Origin: Stenomitos frigidus_A | Lineage (GTDB): Bacteria; Cyanobacteriota; Cyanobacteriia; Leptolyngbyales; Leptolyngbyaceae | Direction: 5' to 3' | Assembly: GCF_963877135.1 (NCBI RefSeq) | Contig: NZ_CAWNSW010000105.1 | Span: 124,001 to 188,000, forward strand | Length of the DNA: 64,000 bases | Shown here: positions 25,003-33,213 of the stretch, piece after piece | Layout: each line of letters starts with the position of its first letter | Numbering within the stretch: the stretch's first letter is position 1 | Translations under genes and position numbers: made by a program | Notes under the pieces: generated by a model | What the model was told of the DNA's origin: nothing | The model's input: only the letters and a program-made list of their open reading frames with translations | The model's database searches: none

Positions 25003-25404
25003 ATGTCCCGCAAAAAACGTACCTCCCGCATGCTCGAAAACGCTGAACTCCGCTCTGCCGGATTGAAAGCCGTTGACCCTAAGATGGATTTTGGCGATGT
25101 TCGCACCTTAGCCAATCTCACCGCCCAGATGTCACAACTCCGCGCCAAACTAGACGCGTATAATACCGCTCTCGCCATCATCGATTCATCCAAAACTGAA
25201 ATTGATGCATTAGAGAAGACCCTCGGCGACCTGGCAGACCAGATGTTGATTGGCGTCGCCTTCAAGTACGGCAAAAACAGCCGCGAGTACGAAATGGCAG
25301 GGGGTGTCCGCAAGAGTGAGCGCATTCGCCGGAGTACCGTGAGCCGCCTCAAAGCAAGCGCAGACGAGCCAGCCAGCAGCAGCGCGAGTGGACAAGCCGT
25401 TTAG
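25003..25404 (+). CDS. Conserved cyanobacterial hypothetical protein
   Basis: A 133-residue basic protein. The start is the ATG at 25003 (MSRKKRTSRMLENAELRSAG); a 17-codon upstream extension lacks coding character. The middle is a long helix with coiled-coil pattern (ANLTAQMSQLRAKLDAYNTA, then SSKTEIDALEKTLGDLADQM). The C-terminus is Lys/Arg/Ser-rich (GGVRKSERIRRSTVSRLK), suggesting nucleic-acid or surface binding. I have seen similar short proteins in filamentous cyanobacteria but know of no function. It diverges from the TIR operon. Confidence 0.75.
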   Translation: MSRKKRTSRMLENAELRSAGLKAVDPKMDFGDVRTLANLTAQMSQLRAKLDAYNTALAIIDSSKTEIDALEKTLGDLADQMLIGVAFKYGKNSREYEMAGGVRKSERIRRSTVSRLKASADEPASSSASGQAV

Positions 25405-25416
25405 TCTCCCAACGAG

Positions 25417-25449
25417 AGGGCGATCTTAGCAGGCTGCGATCGCCCTTTC
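25417..25449 (+). terminator. Possible terminator after the 133-residue gene
   Basis: A stem of nine pairs (AGGGCGATC at 25417-25425, GATCGCCCT at 25438-25446) with a 12-nt loop, followed by TTC only. It sits 12 bp past the stop codon. The T-run is weak. Confidence 0.4.
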
Positions 25450-25605
25450 AGTTAAAGTCTCCTCTCAGAACGGGGCAAACGCCGCAAAAAGTCGCGCCAT
25501 TCTGCGAACTTCGTGCTACAACACCACTAAGTCACAACTCTACCTATGGTGTAGACTGTGATGTCTAGATGCTACATCTAGCCAAGCCCACCCCGTTCCA
25601 AAGAA

Positions 25606-26574
25606 GTGAGCGCTGAAATTATGGTTCAAGAGCTTGAACAGTTTTATTTGTCAACTCCTGAAGCAATCCCAGTATTTTTTAGAACTTATACTTGTTCGGG
25701 AGACAGGGTAATAAGTAAAGAGCTATGTAGCCTTCTGAACGAAAAAGTTTGTAGCACTTTAGGTGACAAGCTCTATTTGCTCAGAAAGTACGCCCCTGAG
25801 CTATCGAAGATTGATCCTTTCACTGAGAAGATTACAAACTCTCTGGAGCATTACGCAAATGGAATAATCTTTGAGCGTTTAGAATATGGCAGCCTACGGG
25901 TAAACAGTGCTGATCGTACCCTGAGCCTAAGCTTGGAAATTGTCGTAAAAATGGCTGAAGCAGTCCCTAAGCGTTTCTCTTCAGATAGACCTCAGCAATG
26001 GTTGCGTATGGCGTGCCTAGTATTCCTACTTCATGAAGTTTCTCACATTGCTCAGAAACTTGCGGAGTACGAAGATGTCCAGCGAATGAAAGAGGTTGAC
26101 GTAAGAATCGGTAGGGAGCGGATTGGAGAACTAGATTTAAGAAGTGATTATTTAGTAGTTCACACGCTTAGCTTATTTCTGATGTTCCACGATGAAAGAG
26201 CTTACAACCATCGAAAATATATCAGATGGTTTTATGAACTCTGGTGTGGAGTGTGCAGAGCAATGCTTGATGTCTTCCCTAACGATGGTCGTGAAGATAA
26301 GCAGCAGCGCATATTTGGCTACTTACTTATGTCCAAGTTGATTCGCGATGCCCATTTAAGCAACTATCCTCTAGAGTTTAATGGAGAGTTGTGGCCTGTT
26401 TGGAACCCCTCTTTAGACGGGTTATCGATTTACAGTCAAGGTGAGCCTTTTATTTCTGGCTGTCCAGTAGATTCAGCGCTAATGAAGCAGATTCTAGAGG
26501 ACATTTCTACAAGCAACTATGGTAGGGCTCTACCGAAAATTGATGAATTGTGGAAGTGCTTACCTCGTCGCTGA
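25606..26574 (+). CDS. HEXXH-motif hypothetical protein
   Basis: A 322-residue soluble protein of no family I can name. Residues 143-147 read HEVSH within a hydrophobic helix (CLVFLLHEVSHIAQKL), the zinc-metalloprotease pattern. A possible third ligand follows at Asp181 (ELDLRSDYLVVHTLSL). The start is a GTG at 25606, or the ATG five codons later. Codon use is more A/T-rich than in neighbours (TTATTTG, AGAACTT, ATAAGT), which fits recent acquisition. A strong terminator follows at 26642. It has no operon partner. If the motif is catalytic the protein could be an effector protease, but this is inference. Confidence 0.7.
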   Translation: MSAEIMVQELEQFYLSTPEAIPVFFRTYTCSGDRVISKELCSLLNEKVCSTLGDKLYLLRKYAPELSKIDPFTEKITNSLEHYANGIIFERLEYGSLRVNSADRTLSLSLEIVVKMAEAVPKRFSSDRPQQWLRMACLVFLLHEVSHIAQKLAEYEDVQRMKEVDVRIGRERIGELDLRSDYLVVHTLSLFLMFHDERAYNHRKYIRWFYELWCGVCRAMLDVFPNDGREDKQQRIFGYLLMSKLIRDAHLSNYPLEFNGELWPVWNPSLDGLSIYSQGEPFISGCPVDSALMKQILEDISTSNYGRALPKIDELWKCLPRR

Positions 26575-26641
26575 TTGATACAGACCCGTCTCATCAAAAG
26601 AGAAGTCATCAAGATTACTTCTTTTGAGATTGCATAAATCT

Positions 26642-26674
26642 GGAGTAAGAGTCGTACACTCTTACTCCTTTTTT
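26642..26674 (+). terminator. Strong rho-independent terminator
   Basis: A perfect 11-bp stem (GGAGTAAGAGT / ACTCTTACTCC) with loop CGTAC and a T6 tail, 67 bp after the HEXXH gene. Confidence 0.9.
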
Positions 26675-26792
26675 GCTCTGAGTTTTTAATCTTAGATCTT
26701 GACTTGAACTCATTTGTATGGACATAATCCTTATTTTAACGCTACATATAGAGCCTTCTATTTGTATACCACGCTAGCAGGCAGCGCAACCT

Positions 26793-29078
26793 ATGGTTAT
26801 AGAACTTCAACGCAAACATTTGTCTGAGCAGTTTCCTGAAACCGCTCCCACTGCCAATCCTGTCTTCTACAGAACCTACAGTCGTCGCATTAACAACCGT
26901 CGTGAACCATTGGCAGACGTGATCCAGCGGACAACGCAAGGGTTGGTTGAGTTAGGGCGGCTGAGCGTCGAAGAAAAAGCCCTCATTCAACGCATGCAGC
27001 AGCAGCTTAAGAGCATGCCCTCAGGGCGCTGGCTGTGGGTCGGCGGCACAGACTGGATCAACAAGCCAGAAAATTTTTCGGGAGCCTACAACTGCACCAG
27101 CACCAACGTCATTGATTGGCAGGCGTTTGGGCTCATGATGGATCTCGCCATGATGGGCTGTGGTACTGGTGCGATTCTCGAACCACGCTACAGCAATCAA
27201 CTACCCGCCATTCGTAACCATCTACTCGTCAATTTAGAGGGCGAAATCGGCACGACACCCGCTGAGCAACGGCACGATCGCACGCAAGTCACCATTGACG
27301 GCAATCAGGTACACATTCTCGTAGGCGATAGCCGCCAGGGATGGGTGCAGTCCTACAAAACCTTGCTGGAACTTTCGACCGACGATCGCTTTACAGGCGA
27401 TGTTGCCGTAACCGTCAACGTGAGCGATGTCCGCGCTGAAGGGGAAGTGCTGAAAGGCTTTGGCGGCATGGCAAACCCCATTCGGCTACCAGGATTGTAC
27501 GAACGGTGTGCGGCACTATTGAACAAGGCGATCGGTCGTCAACTTACCTCTGTTGAATGCTGTTTGTTGATTGATGAAGCCGCTGCCACAGTGGTTGCAG
27601 GCAATATTCGGCGATCGGCGGGCATGCGTCAAGGCGTGAGCAACGATGCCGCGTTTGCCGTCGCTAAAGATAATCTGTGGCAGCAAGACGAGGCTGGCAA
27701 CTGGCGTATTGACCCAGAACGCGATGCGCTGCGGATGGCAAACCATACGCGCGTGTATCACCACAAGCCAACCGAGCAAGAATGTACCGATGCGGTGCGC
27801 AAGCAGTTTTACTCTGGTGAAGGAGCGATTCAGTATGCACCCGAAGCGATCGCCCGCTCCAACCGTGATCTGTTGACCACACCAGAACTCAAAACGGCCT
27901 TCCTGGCTGCTTACAATCAAGGCACAGCCAGAGAATGGCTGCTCCAACAGCAACCCCAAATGCCTGCGGCGGAGCTAGAACATCGTCTGGGTCGTTATGG
28001 GTTGAATCCCTGCGGCGAGATTTTGGGTGCTGACTTCCACTGCAACCTGGCAGAAGTGCATCTGAATCAGCTTGATCCAAACAATCTCGACGAACAGGCG
28101 GACGCTTTCAAGGCAGCCGCACTTTCTGTCGCAGCGCTCCTGAATCATCGTTTTGCGGAACCGCGCTATCAGAAATCGCGTGATCTCGATCCGATCGTGG
28201 GTGTCTCCTTCACAGGCTTATTTGATTTCTTCGTCCATGCGTTTGGCGTCGAGTGGTTGCGCTGGTGGGAAGCAGGTAGACCCGATACAGTGACAGGTCT
28301 GGCGTTCAAGCAAAAAGAGCAGGCATTCTTGTCGCGCTGGCGGGAAACCGTGAACCAGGCGGTATGGGAATACTGCGATCGCCATCACCTCAAGCGTCCC
28401 AACCGCTGCACCACCGTTCAACCTGCCGGGACTAAATCCTTACTCACAGGAGCCAGCCCCGGTTGGCATCCGCCCAAAGCCCAGCGGTTCATTCGTCGCA
28501 TCACCTTCCGCAAAAATGATCCAGTCGCCCTGGCGTGCTTGGATTACGGCTACAGCATTGTGCCGTCACAGTCCGATAAGGATGAGACGGGCAATCTACT
28601 GAACGATCCGTTTGATCCTCGCTGTACGGAATGGCTGGTTGAGATCCCCGTTGAGGTTTCATGGGCAAACCTGCCCGGTGCCGACACGATCGCGATCGAA
28701 AAGTTCTCGGCTCTGGCGCAGTTCGATTTCTACATGCAGGTGCAAACCTACTACACCGCGCACAATACCAGCGCTACGATCGAACTCACCGAAGCCGAAA
28801 TTGAACCGCTGGCACAGCGCATTTACCAGACGATCGCCAACGAGGAAGGCTACATTAGCGCGGCTCTGTTAGCTCGCTTTGATGCGCCCTTCCCCCGCCT
28901 ACCGTTTGAGAAGATTGATAAGGAAACCTTCGATCGTCTCCAGCAAGCGGTCGCCACCAAACAGCAAACCAGCGACTTTTACGCCGCGCTCAGCCGTTAC
29001 GACTCTGGCTTTAGTCTGGCTGAAGGACCCGCTGGCTGCGATAGCGACAAGTGCATGTTGCCGGAAGGGAAAGGCTAA
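26793..29078 (+). CDS. nrdJ: Adenosylcobalamin-dependent ribonucleoside-triphosphate reductase (class II)
   Basis: Makes deoxyribonucleotides from ribonucleoside triphosphates by B12 radical chemistry, independent of oxygen. At 761 residues it matches monomeric class II enzymes of the Lactobacillus leichmannii type. The three active-site cysteines are placed at Cys101 (AYNCTSTNV), Cys407 in NPCGE (with Glu409) and Cys417 (DFHCNLAEV). The C-terminal redox pair is in CDSDKC, where thioredoxin reduces it. The frame is uninterrupted: no intein or intron is present, although these are frequent in cyanobacterial nrdJ genes. No cobalamin riboswitch is recognisable in the 118 bp after the preceding terminator. 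ATG start with moderate spacing. Confidence 0.96.
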   Translation: MVIELQRKHLSEQFPETAPTANPVFYRTYSRRINNRREPLADVIQRTTQGLVELGRLSVEEKALIQRMQQQLKSMPSGRWLWVGGTDWINKPENFSGAYNCTSTNVIDWQAFGLMMDLAMMGCGTGAILEPRYSNQLPAIRNHLLVNLEGEIGTTPAEQRHDRTQVTIDGNQVHILVGDSRQGWVQSYKTLLELSTDDRFTGDVAVTVNVSDVRAEGEVLKGFGGMANPIRLPGLYERCAALLNKAIGRQLTSVECCLLIDEAAATVVAGNIRRSAGMRQGVSNDAAFAVAKDNLWQQDEAGNWRIDPERDALRMANHTRVYHHKPTEQECTDAVRKQFYSGEGAIQYAPEAIARSNRDLLTTPELKTAFLAAYNQGTAREWLLQQQPQMPAAELEHRLGRYGLNPCGEILGADFHCNLAEVHLNQLDPNNLDEQADAFKAAALSVAALLNHRFAEPRYQKSRDLDPIVGVSFTGLFDFFVHAFGVEWLRWWEAGRPDTVTGLAFKQKEQAFLSRWRETVNQAVWEYCDRHHLKRPNRCTTVQPAGTKSLLTGASPGWHPPKAQRFIRRITFRKNDPVALACLDYGYSIVPSQSDKDETGNLLNDPFDPRCTEWLVEIPVEVSWANLPGADTIAIEKFSALAQFDFYMQVQTYYTAHNTSATIELTEAEIEPLAQRIYQTIANEEGYISAALLARFDAPFPRLPFEKIDKETFDRLQQAVATKQQTSDFYAALSRYDSGFSLAEGPAGCDSDKCMLPEGKG

Positions 29079-29135
29079 AGGCTAAAGGATGAAGGCTAAA
29101 ACGTTTTATCCTTTAGCCTTCATCCCTTAGCCTTT
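29077..29135. terminator. Long hairpin between convergent nrdJ and C39 genes
   Basis: Two 24-bp arms with one mismatch (AAAGGCTAAAGGATGAAGGC... at 29077-29100 and complement at 29112-29135) around an 11-nt loop. It overlaps the nrdJ stop and the end of the convergent gene, so it can serve as a bidirectional terminator. The motif is related to that at 4301-4363. Confidence 0.75.
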
Positions 29136-29897
29136 GGAAATAAAGTGCACCCAAAACTGATTGTCGCCACAGCAGAGGTCATAAACCAGTCTGTACGAGT
29201 AGGTCAGCCCCACACCACTGGCATAAATGTCGTATTGACTATCGCCAGGACCGTTGTAGGTTAATTCGCCGTAGGGATCATTCACAATGAACCCGTTTTC
29301 GTTGTAGCCAACGAAGACGACAATATGCCCAGAGGCTGTGAAATAGCCGTGGACAACGACTGGATTGCCCTGGATGAGCCACTCTTTCACATTCTCAAAG
29401 CTTGCAGTCGTTTTGAACGTGTCTTTACAGCCGTAGACTTCCACGACTTTTGCCAGTACATCGGGTACATGGCGATCGAGCCCATTGGCCGCGCAGTAAT
29501 CCTGGAGTTCATCCGGGAAGCGCTGTTCAGGATGTTTGCGCGATGCTCCTAGATACGCCAGGCACATCGCGATCGAGGTCACATTACAGGTACCGTAGGG
29601 ATTTTCAGAGTTATCTAGCTGATCATAATAGGGCACCGAGAGTTTGACGGCTTTCGGAAAGACAACGTTGTTGTCCTCTAAAATGGCACCGTGCCGCTGA
29701 TAGATATACCAGGTATTTTTTCCTTGAAAGCTCTGATCTGACAGCGCTACCTTAATGTGATCACTCGCTGCTCCGTAGGACTGAACGTTAAGCAGCGTGC
29801 CAGCCTGCACCGTCTGCAATTGATCAGCGGCTAACTTTCCCGCTTGGATGGGCTGTTGCTTAAGTACCGTATCGCAAAGGACTTTAAGTTGAGTCAT
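29127..29897 (-). CDS. C39-like cysteine peptidase family protein
   Basis: A 256-residue protein whose C-terminal 170 residues form a peptidase C39-like (papain-fold) domain: Cys104 in NPYGTCNVTSIAMCLAYLG, His191 in TASGHIVVFVGY and Asp207 in IVNDPYGE make a plausible catalytic triad. The first 80 residues (LKQQPIQAGKLAADQLQTVQ, then GTLLNVQSY) look like an SH3b-like wall- or ligand-binding domain. No signal peptide is evident, so it may be exported by another route or act inside. Its usual substrates in this fold are double-glycine leaders or peptides. It converges on nrdJ, with a shared hairpin. Confidence 0.82.
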   Translation of the reverse strand: MTQLKVLCDTVLKQQPIQAGKLAADQLQTVQAGTLLNVQSYGAASDHIKVALSDQSFQGKNTWYIYQRHGAILEDNNVVFPKAVKLSVPYYDQLDNSENPYGTCNVTSIAMCLAYLGASRKHPEQRFPDELQDYCAANGLDRHVPDVLAKVVEVYGCKDTFKTTASFENVKEWLIQGNPVVVHGYFTASGHIVVFVGYNENGFIVNDPYGELTYNGPGDSQYDIYASGVGLTYSYRLVYDLCCGDNQFWVHFISKG

Positions 29898-30413
29898 AAG
29901 ACAATGCCGTTTTACTAAATGGACTCTATGGATTCAGGGCTGATGCAGTAACTGGGGTGTTCACGAATCGGTGCCAGGAGAGCGTCCAGGTTGTGACCAG
30001 AAACGCGCTTGCTTTCAACCCTGCGTCAGGCTTATGAAGGTGAGGCGATCGAGGCTACTAATATGACCAGGGTTCTCACCTCAGTCCGCGGAACATCAAC
30101 GAACAGGTGACTGCTGACTGCTTCGTAGCTTGCTAGCGTGGTGTTGCCATCGTATGTCAAGTTTGCCCAACCAATGAGGCTGCTTCGCTTTGACACATCT
30201 AGCCTCATGACCAGCGCTCCATCATTACCAACGCGCTACAATCACCAAAGAGTCGGCGTTTAGCTCGCGCTAGAAACTGAGCCGTACAGCAATCGTTGAT
30301 TGTTAGCTAAACAATGTCTTCAACCCGTTGATCACTGATTCCTGACCACTGTTAACGGATAGTTTCTCACCGCTCACTAACCAACCAAACCCATAACCCA
30401 AAGGAGTCCACTC
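29898..30413. other. 516-bp gene-free region
   Basis: No open frame with coding character and no RNA gene recognised. An inverted repeat ATGAGGCT / AGCCTCAT (near 30173-30215) could form a hairpin. The last 30 bp hold the ribosome-binding site AAAGGAG for the next gene. Confidence 0.45.
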
Positions 30414-30629
30414 GTGTTTCTTGATGAACTAACCCCTGTCTGGAAAGAGCTTTCGCAGCAGCCTGTTGCGTTTCTAGGTGGCTTCTTATCAGGGCTGTTT
30501 CGCCTCAATCTTTCAGAAGACCCCGTCAAAAGCTGGCTGGATCAACAGTCAGGTAGCACGACGTCTGGCTCAACGACTGGATCGAATAATGGCAACAGCG
30601 GTGCTCCCAAGTCGATTTCGATCGACTAA
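30414..30629 (+). CDS. Conserved cyanobacterial small protein
   Basis: A 71-residue protein, MFLDELTPVWKELSQQPVAF, then LGGFLSGLFRLNLSEDPVKSWLDQQ and a Ser/Thr/Gly/Asn-rich tail. It starts with GTG at 30414 behind a good AAAGGAG, 7 bp away. The central segment is amphipathic to hydrophobic and could touch a membrane. Similar 60-75 residue proteins with the LNLSEDPVKSWLD motif are, as I recall, widespread in cyanobacteria, with no known function. The low-complexity tail is probably disordered. Confidence 0.78.
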   Translation: MFLDELTPVWKELSQQPVAFLGGFLSGLFRLNLSEDPVKSWLDQQSGSTTSGSTTGSNNGNSGAPKSISID

Positions 30630-30772
30630 ATAAATTAAATGAATAAAACCGTGATGCTTGATACCAACGACGTCTAACAAGTATCAGGCTTTTCAGAATG
30701 AGGTGTGGCTGGTGTGCTATCACCGGATTTAGGGTTTGATACGAACCCTTCGTCCCATCTGATCAAGCTCCT

Positions 30773-31039
30773 ATGACTATTTACGTTGGCAATTTGTCTT
30801 ACCAGGCAACTCCAGAAGACCTATCGGAAGTCTTTACTGAGTACGGTGCAGTGAAGCGTGTCTCTCTGCCGACCGATCGCGAAACGGGTCGGATGCGTGG
30901 GTTTGCCTTTGTGGAACTCGCTGAAGACGCTCAAGAAGATGCGGCGATCGTGGCATTAGACGGTGCCGAATGGATGGGTCGTCAGTTAAAGGTGAATAAG
31001 GCAAAACCGCGAGAAGACGCTCGTAGCGCTGCACGATAG
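30773..31039 (+). CDS. RRM-type RNA-binding protein (Rbp)
   Basis: An 88-residue single RNA-recognition-motif protein. RNP2 is IYVGNL at 3-8 and RNP1 is RGFAFVEL at 42-49, with the aromatic residues for RNA stacking present (Tyr4, Phe44, Phe46). The short basic C-terminus (KAKPREDARSAAR) is the type without a glycine-rich tail. Cyanobacterial Rbp proteins help mRNA stability and localisation and are often cold-induced, with long AU-rich leaders; the 143-bp upstream spacer could serve this way. It stands alone. Confidence 0.94.
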   Translation: MTIYVGNLSYQATPEDLSEVFTEYGAVKRVSLPTDRETGRMRGFAFVELAEDAQEDAAIVALDGAEWMGRQLKVNKAKPREDARSAAR

Positions 31040-31207
31040 CGGCAGTCACGAGCATCAGCGGTCAAAGATTGAGAGTTCACTGCGGTAGCAACGCTAGCGC
31101 ACCAAAGATTTTCTCGCGTTTTAACCGTCAAACTTAACCTATCTATGGCAATCTGTAAGAACAGAGACAACTGATACTGTCTTACTGCCAAGCTTTACCC
31201 ATAGCGT

Positions 31208-32431
31208 ATGCAAACTCTGCCCAGCCCACCAACCGCCACAACGCCTCTCGCTGCACCTACCGATACTGCTATCCAGCGTCGCAAAACGCGATCGGTGCCT
31301 GTGGGCAGCATCACGATCGGCGGAAGCTATCCCGTTGCCGTGCAGTCCATGATCAACGAAGATACGTTGGACATTGATGGCTCGGTGGCTGCCATTCGCC
31401 GTCTGCACGAAATCGGTTGCGAAATCGTGCGTGTGACCGTCCCCAGCATGGCGCACTCTAAGGCAATGGAAGAAATCCAACAGCGGTTGCGTGCCACCTA
31501 TCAACCCGTACCGCTGGTTGCAGATGTGCATCACAACGGGTTGAAGATTGCGCTAGAGGCGGCTAAGCACGTCGATAACGTGCGGATCAATCCAGGCTTA
31601 TATGTGTTTGAAAAGCCGAAGAGCGATCGTACTGAATATACCCAAACCGAATTTGACGAAATTGGCGAGAAGATTCGCGAGACTCTAGCACCACTCGTCA
31701 TTTCTCTGCGCGATCAAAACAAATCGATGCGAATTGGCGTGAATCACGGGTCTCTGGCAGAACGGATGCTGTTTACCTACGGTGACACGCCCGAAGGCAT
31801 GGTGGAGTCAGCGCTGGAGTTCATCCGCATCTGCGAATCGCTCGATTATTACCATTTAGAACTCTCGCTCAAAGCCTCCAGAGTACCCGTCATGTTGGCT
31901 GCCAATCGTCTTATGGTGCAGCGCATGAACGAGCTGGGCATGGCATACCCGCTCCATCTCGGTGTGACCGAAGCAGGCGATGGCGAATACGGTCGCATCA
32001 AATCCACCGCTGGCATCGGGACGCTCTTGGCAGAAGGCATCGGCGACACCATCCGCGTCTCTCTCACCGAAGCACCCGAAAAAGAAATTCCCGTCTGCTA
32101 CGGCATTCTGCAAGCCTTGGGGCTACGCCGCACGATGGTCGAGTATGTCGCCTGCCCGTCCTGCGGACGCACGCTCTTTAATCTCGAAGAAGTGCTGCAC
32201 AAAGTTCGAGACGCGACCAATCACCTGACTGGCTTGAACATTGCGGTAATGGGCTGCATCGTCAACGGACCTGGCGAGATGGCAGACGCAGACTACGGCT
32301 ATGTGGGCAAGCAAGCAGGCTGGATTTCCCTCTATCGGGGACGCGATGAAATTAAGAAAGTCCCTGAGGCTCAAGGCGTTGAGGAGTTGATTAGTTTGAT
32401 CAAGTCGGACGGCTGTTGGATCGAGCCGTAA
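31208..32431 (+). CDS. ispG: 4-hydroxy-3-methylbut-2-enyl diphosphate synthase (GcpE)
   Basis: Penultimate step of the MEP isoprenoid pathway, reducing methylerythritol cyclodiphosphate to HMBPP with a [4Fe-4S] cluster fed by ferredoxin in phototrophs. The 407 residues give a TIM-barrel N-terminus (VQSMINEDTLDIDGSVAAIR) and a cluster domain with Cys316, Cys319 (ACPSCGRTLFNLEE), Cys350 (MGCIVNGPGE) and the cluster-ligand Glu357. The ATG at 31208 matches the family; the first 25 residues are Pro/Thr-rich and variable. A 103-bp MITE-like element follows 22 bp after the stop. Confidence 0.97.
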   Translation: MQTLPSPPTATTPLAAPTDTAIQRRKTRSVPVGSITIGGSYPVAVQSMINEDTLDIDGSVAAIRRLHEIGCEIVRVTVPSMAHSKAMEEIQQRLRATYQPVPLVADVHHNGLKIALEAAKHVDNVRINPGLYVFEKPKSDRTEYTQTEFDEIGEKIRETLAPLVISLRDQNKSMRIGVNHGSLAERMLFTYGDTPEGMVESALEFIRICESLDYYHLELSLKASRVPVMLAANRLMVQRMNELGMAYPLHLGVTEAGDGEYGRIKSTAGIGTLLAEGIGDTIRVSLTEAPEKEIPVCYGILQALGLRRTMVEYVACPSCGRTLFNLEEVLHKVRDATNHLTGLNIAVMGCIVNGPGEMADADYGYVGKQAGWISLYRGRDEIKKVPEAQGVEELISLIKSDGCWIEP

Positions 32432-32453
32432 GAAAGGAAACAGTAGAAATAAG

Positions 32454-32556
32454 TAGGACTTACGCAAAGATCCCCGACTTCTATCGCACGGGAAGCTGGG
32501 CAGCGCTAATTTTTCGCCAGAAGTCGGGGATCTGAAGACTTCATGCGTAAGTCCTA
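32454..32556. mobile_element. 103-bp MITE-like palindromic element
   Basis: Perfect 13-bp terminal inverted repeats TAGGACTTACGCA / TGCGTAAGTCCTA, and a second nested pair AGATCCCCGACTTCT / AGAAGTCGGGGATCT. It has no coding capacity. The GGACTTACGCA end is familiar from cyanobacterial insertion-sequence termini, so this looks like a non-autonomous miniature element. Related words (ACTGACGCAAAC at 17596 and 18031, TTGCGTAAGTC near 45232) occur elsewhere in the window. Confidence 0.8.
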
Positions 32557-32728
32557 ATAAGCATACGAGTACTGAGTTTTGCTGTCATCTGTTTAGCTCA
32601 ACCCAGGTTGCATTTGCAAAAAAAAAATCACATGTCATTGTTACAAGCAACAAGTGATGGCATACAAGAGTGATGGCATACAAGTCCAGCAGTTAATACG
32701 CTAAGGTTGTTTCTACAGGAGTGTTCAC

Positions 32729-32910
32729 TTGCCAACACGCGAGCAAGCTGAAGCAGCCATTTTTGTCTGTCAACTGTTTTCTAACCTGTTTCAGCCAATC
32801 AACGTTTTTCGATACGACCAAAAGGCGAAGACGATCTATGTTCAAGGTGGAAGCGCGGACGAATTGCGATCGTAATTTTTGAGGATGGGAACTGGGAGTT
32901 CGTTCTATGA
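32729..32910 (+). pseudogene. DUF6888-type gene with a one-base frameshift
   Basis: From a TTG at 32729 with AGGAG seven bases upstream, the frame reads PTREQAEAAIFVCQLFSNLF, then QPINVFRYDQKAKTIYVQGG and SADELRS before a stop at 32873. The family normally ends with an IFxDGNW segment. That segment is present one frame away: AIVIFEDGNWEFVL then TGA at 32908-32910. Restoring one A in the run at 32861-32863 (GAATTG to GAAATTG) rejoins the two as DEIAIVIFEDGNW. The restored stop overlaps the ATG of the DUF6887 gene (ATGA), as expected for the intact pair. It is either a real lesion or a sequencing error. Confidence 0.8.
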
Positions 32911-33137
32911 CTCAAGACTTAAATCAACTGACCAACGCTGAACTGAAGCGCTATCTTTCAGAGCATCGGAACAATGATGATGCGTTTCATGATGCGCTGC
33001 AAGTTTTAATGAGCCGTCGCGATCCAAATGCTCCGAGGTATCCCTATCCATACGATATGGTTGATCCCGAACGCGAGGTTGAGGCAATTTTCAGGGCGAG
33101 AATCCGCCAGATTGAGCAGGATCAGTCAGCCGATTGA
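32907..33137 (+). CDS. DUF6887 family protein
   Basis: A 76-residue soluble protein with a helical N-terminus LNQLTNAELKRYLSEHRNND, then FHDALQVLMSRRDPNAPRYP and a charged C-terminal helix (EREVEAIFRARIRQIEQDQ). This plan matches cyanobacterial DUF6887 proteins, which are encoded right after a DUF6888 partner. Here the partner at 32729-32910 is frameshifted, so translational coupling from it would be lost. The two-gene arrangement has toxin-antitoxin-like proportions, but no activity is established. Confidence 0.75.
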   Translation: MTQDLNQLTNAELKRYLSEHRNNDDAFHDALQVLMSRRDPNAPRYPYPYDMVDPEREVEAIFRARIRQIEQDQSAD

Positions 33138-33213
33138 TAATAGTAGGCAGCTGACTTTGGGGTTAGGGCAACAATCGTGTCTAGCAAGTCTCTCAGACCT
33201 ATTGACCGTTGCG

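Noticed and set aside
26675..26792. Cobalamin riboswitch upstream of nrdJ
   Set aside because: The spacer is too short and shows no B12-box-like sequence or extended secondary structure.
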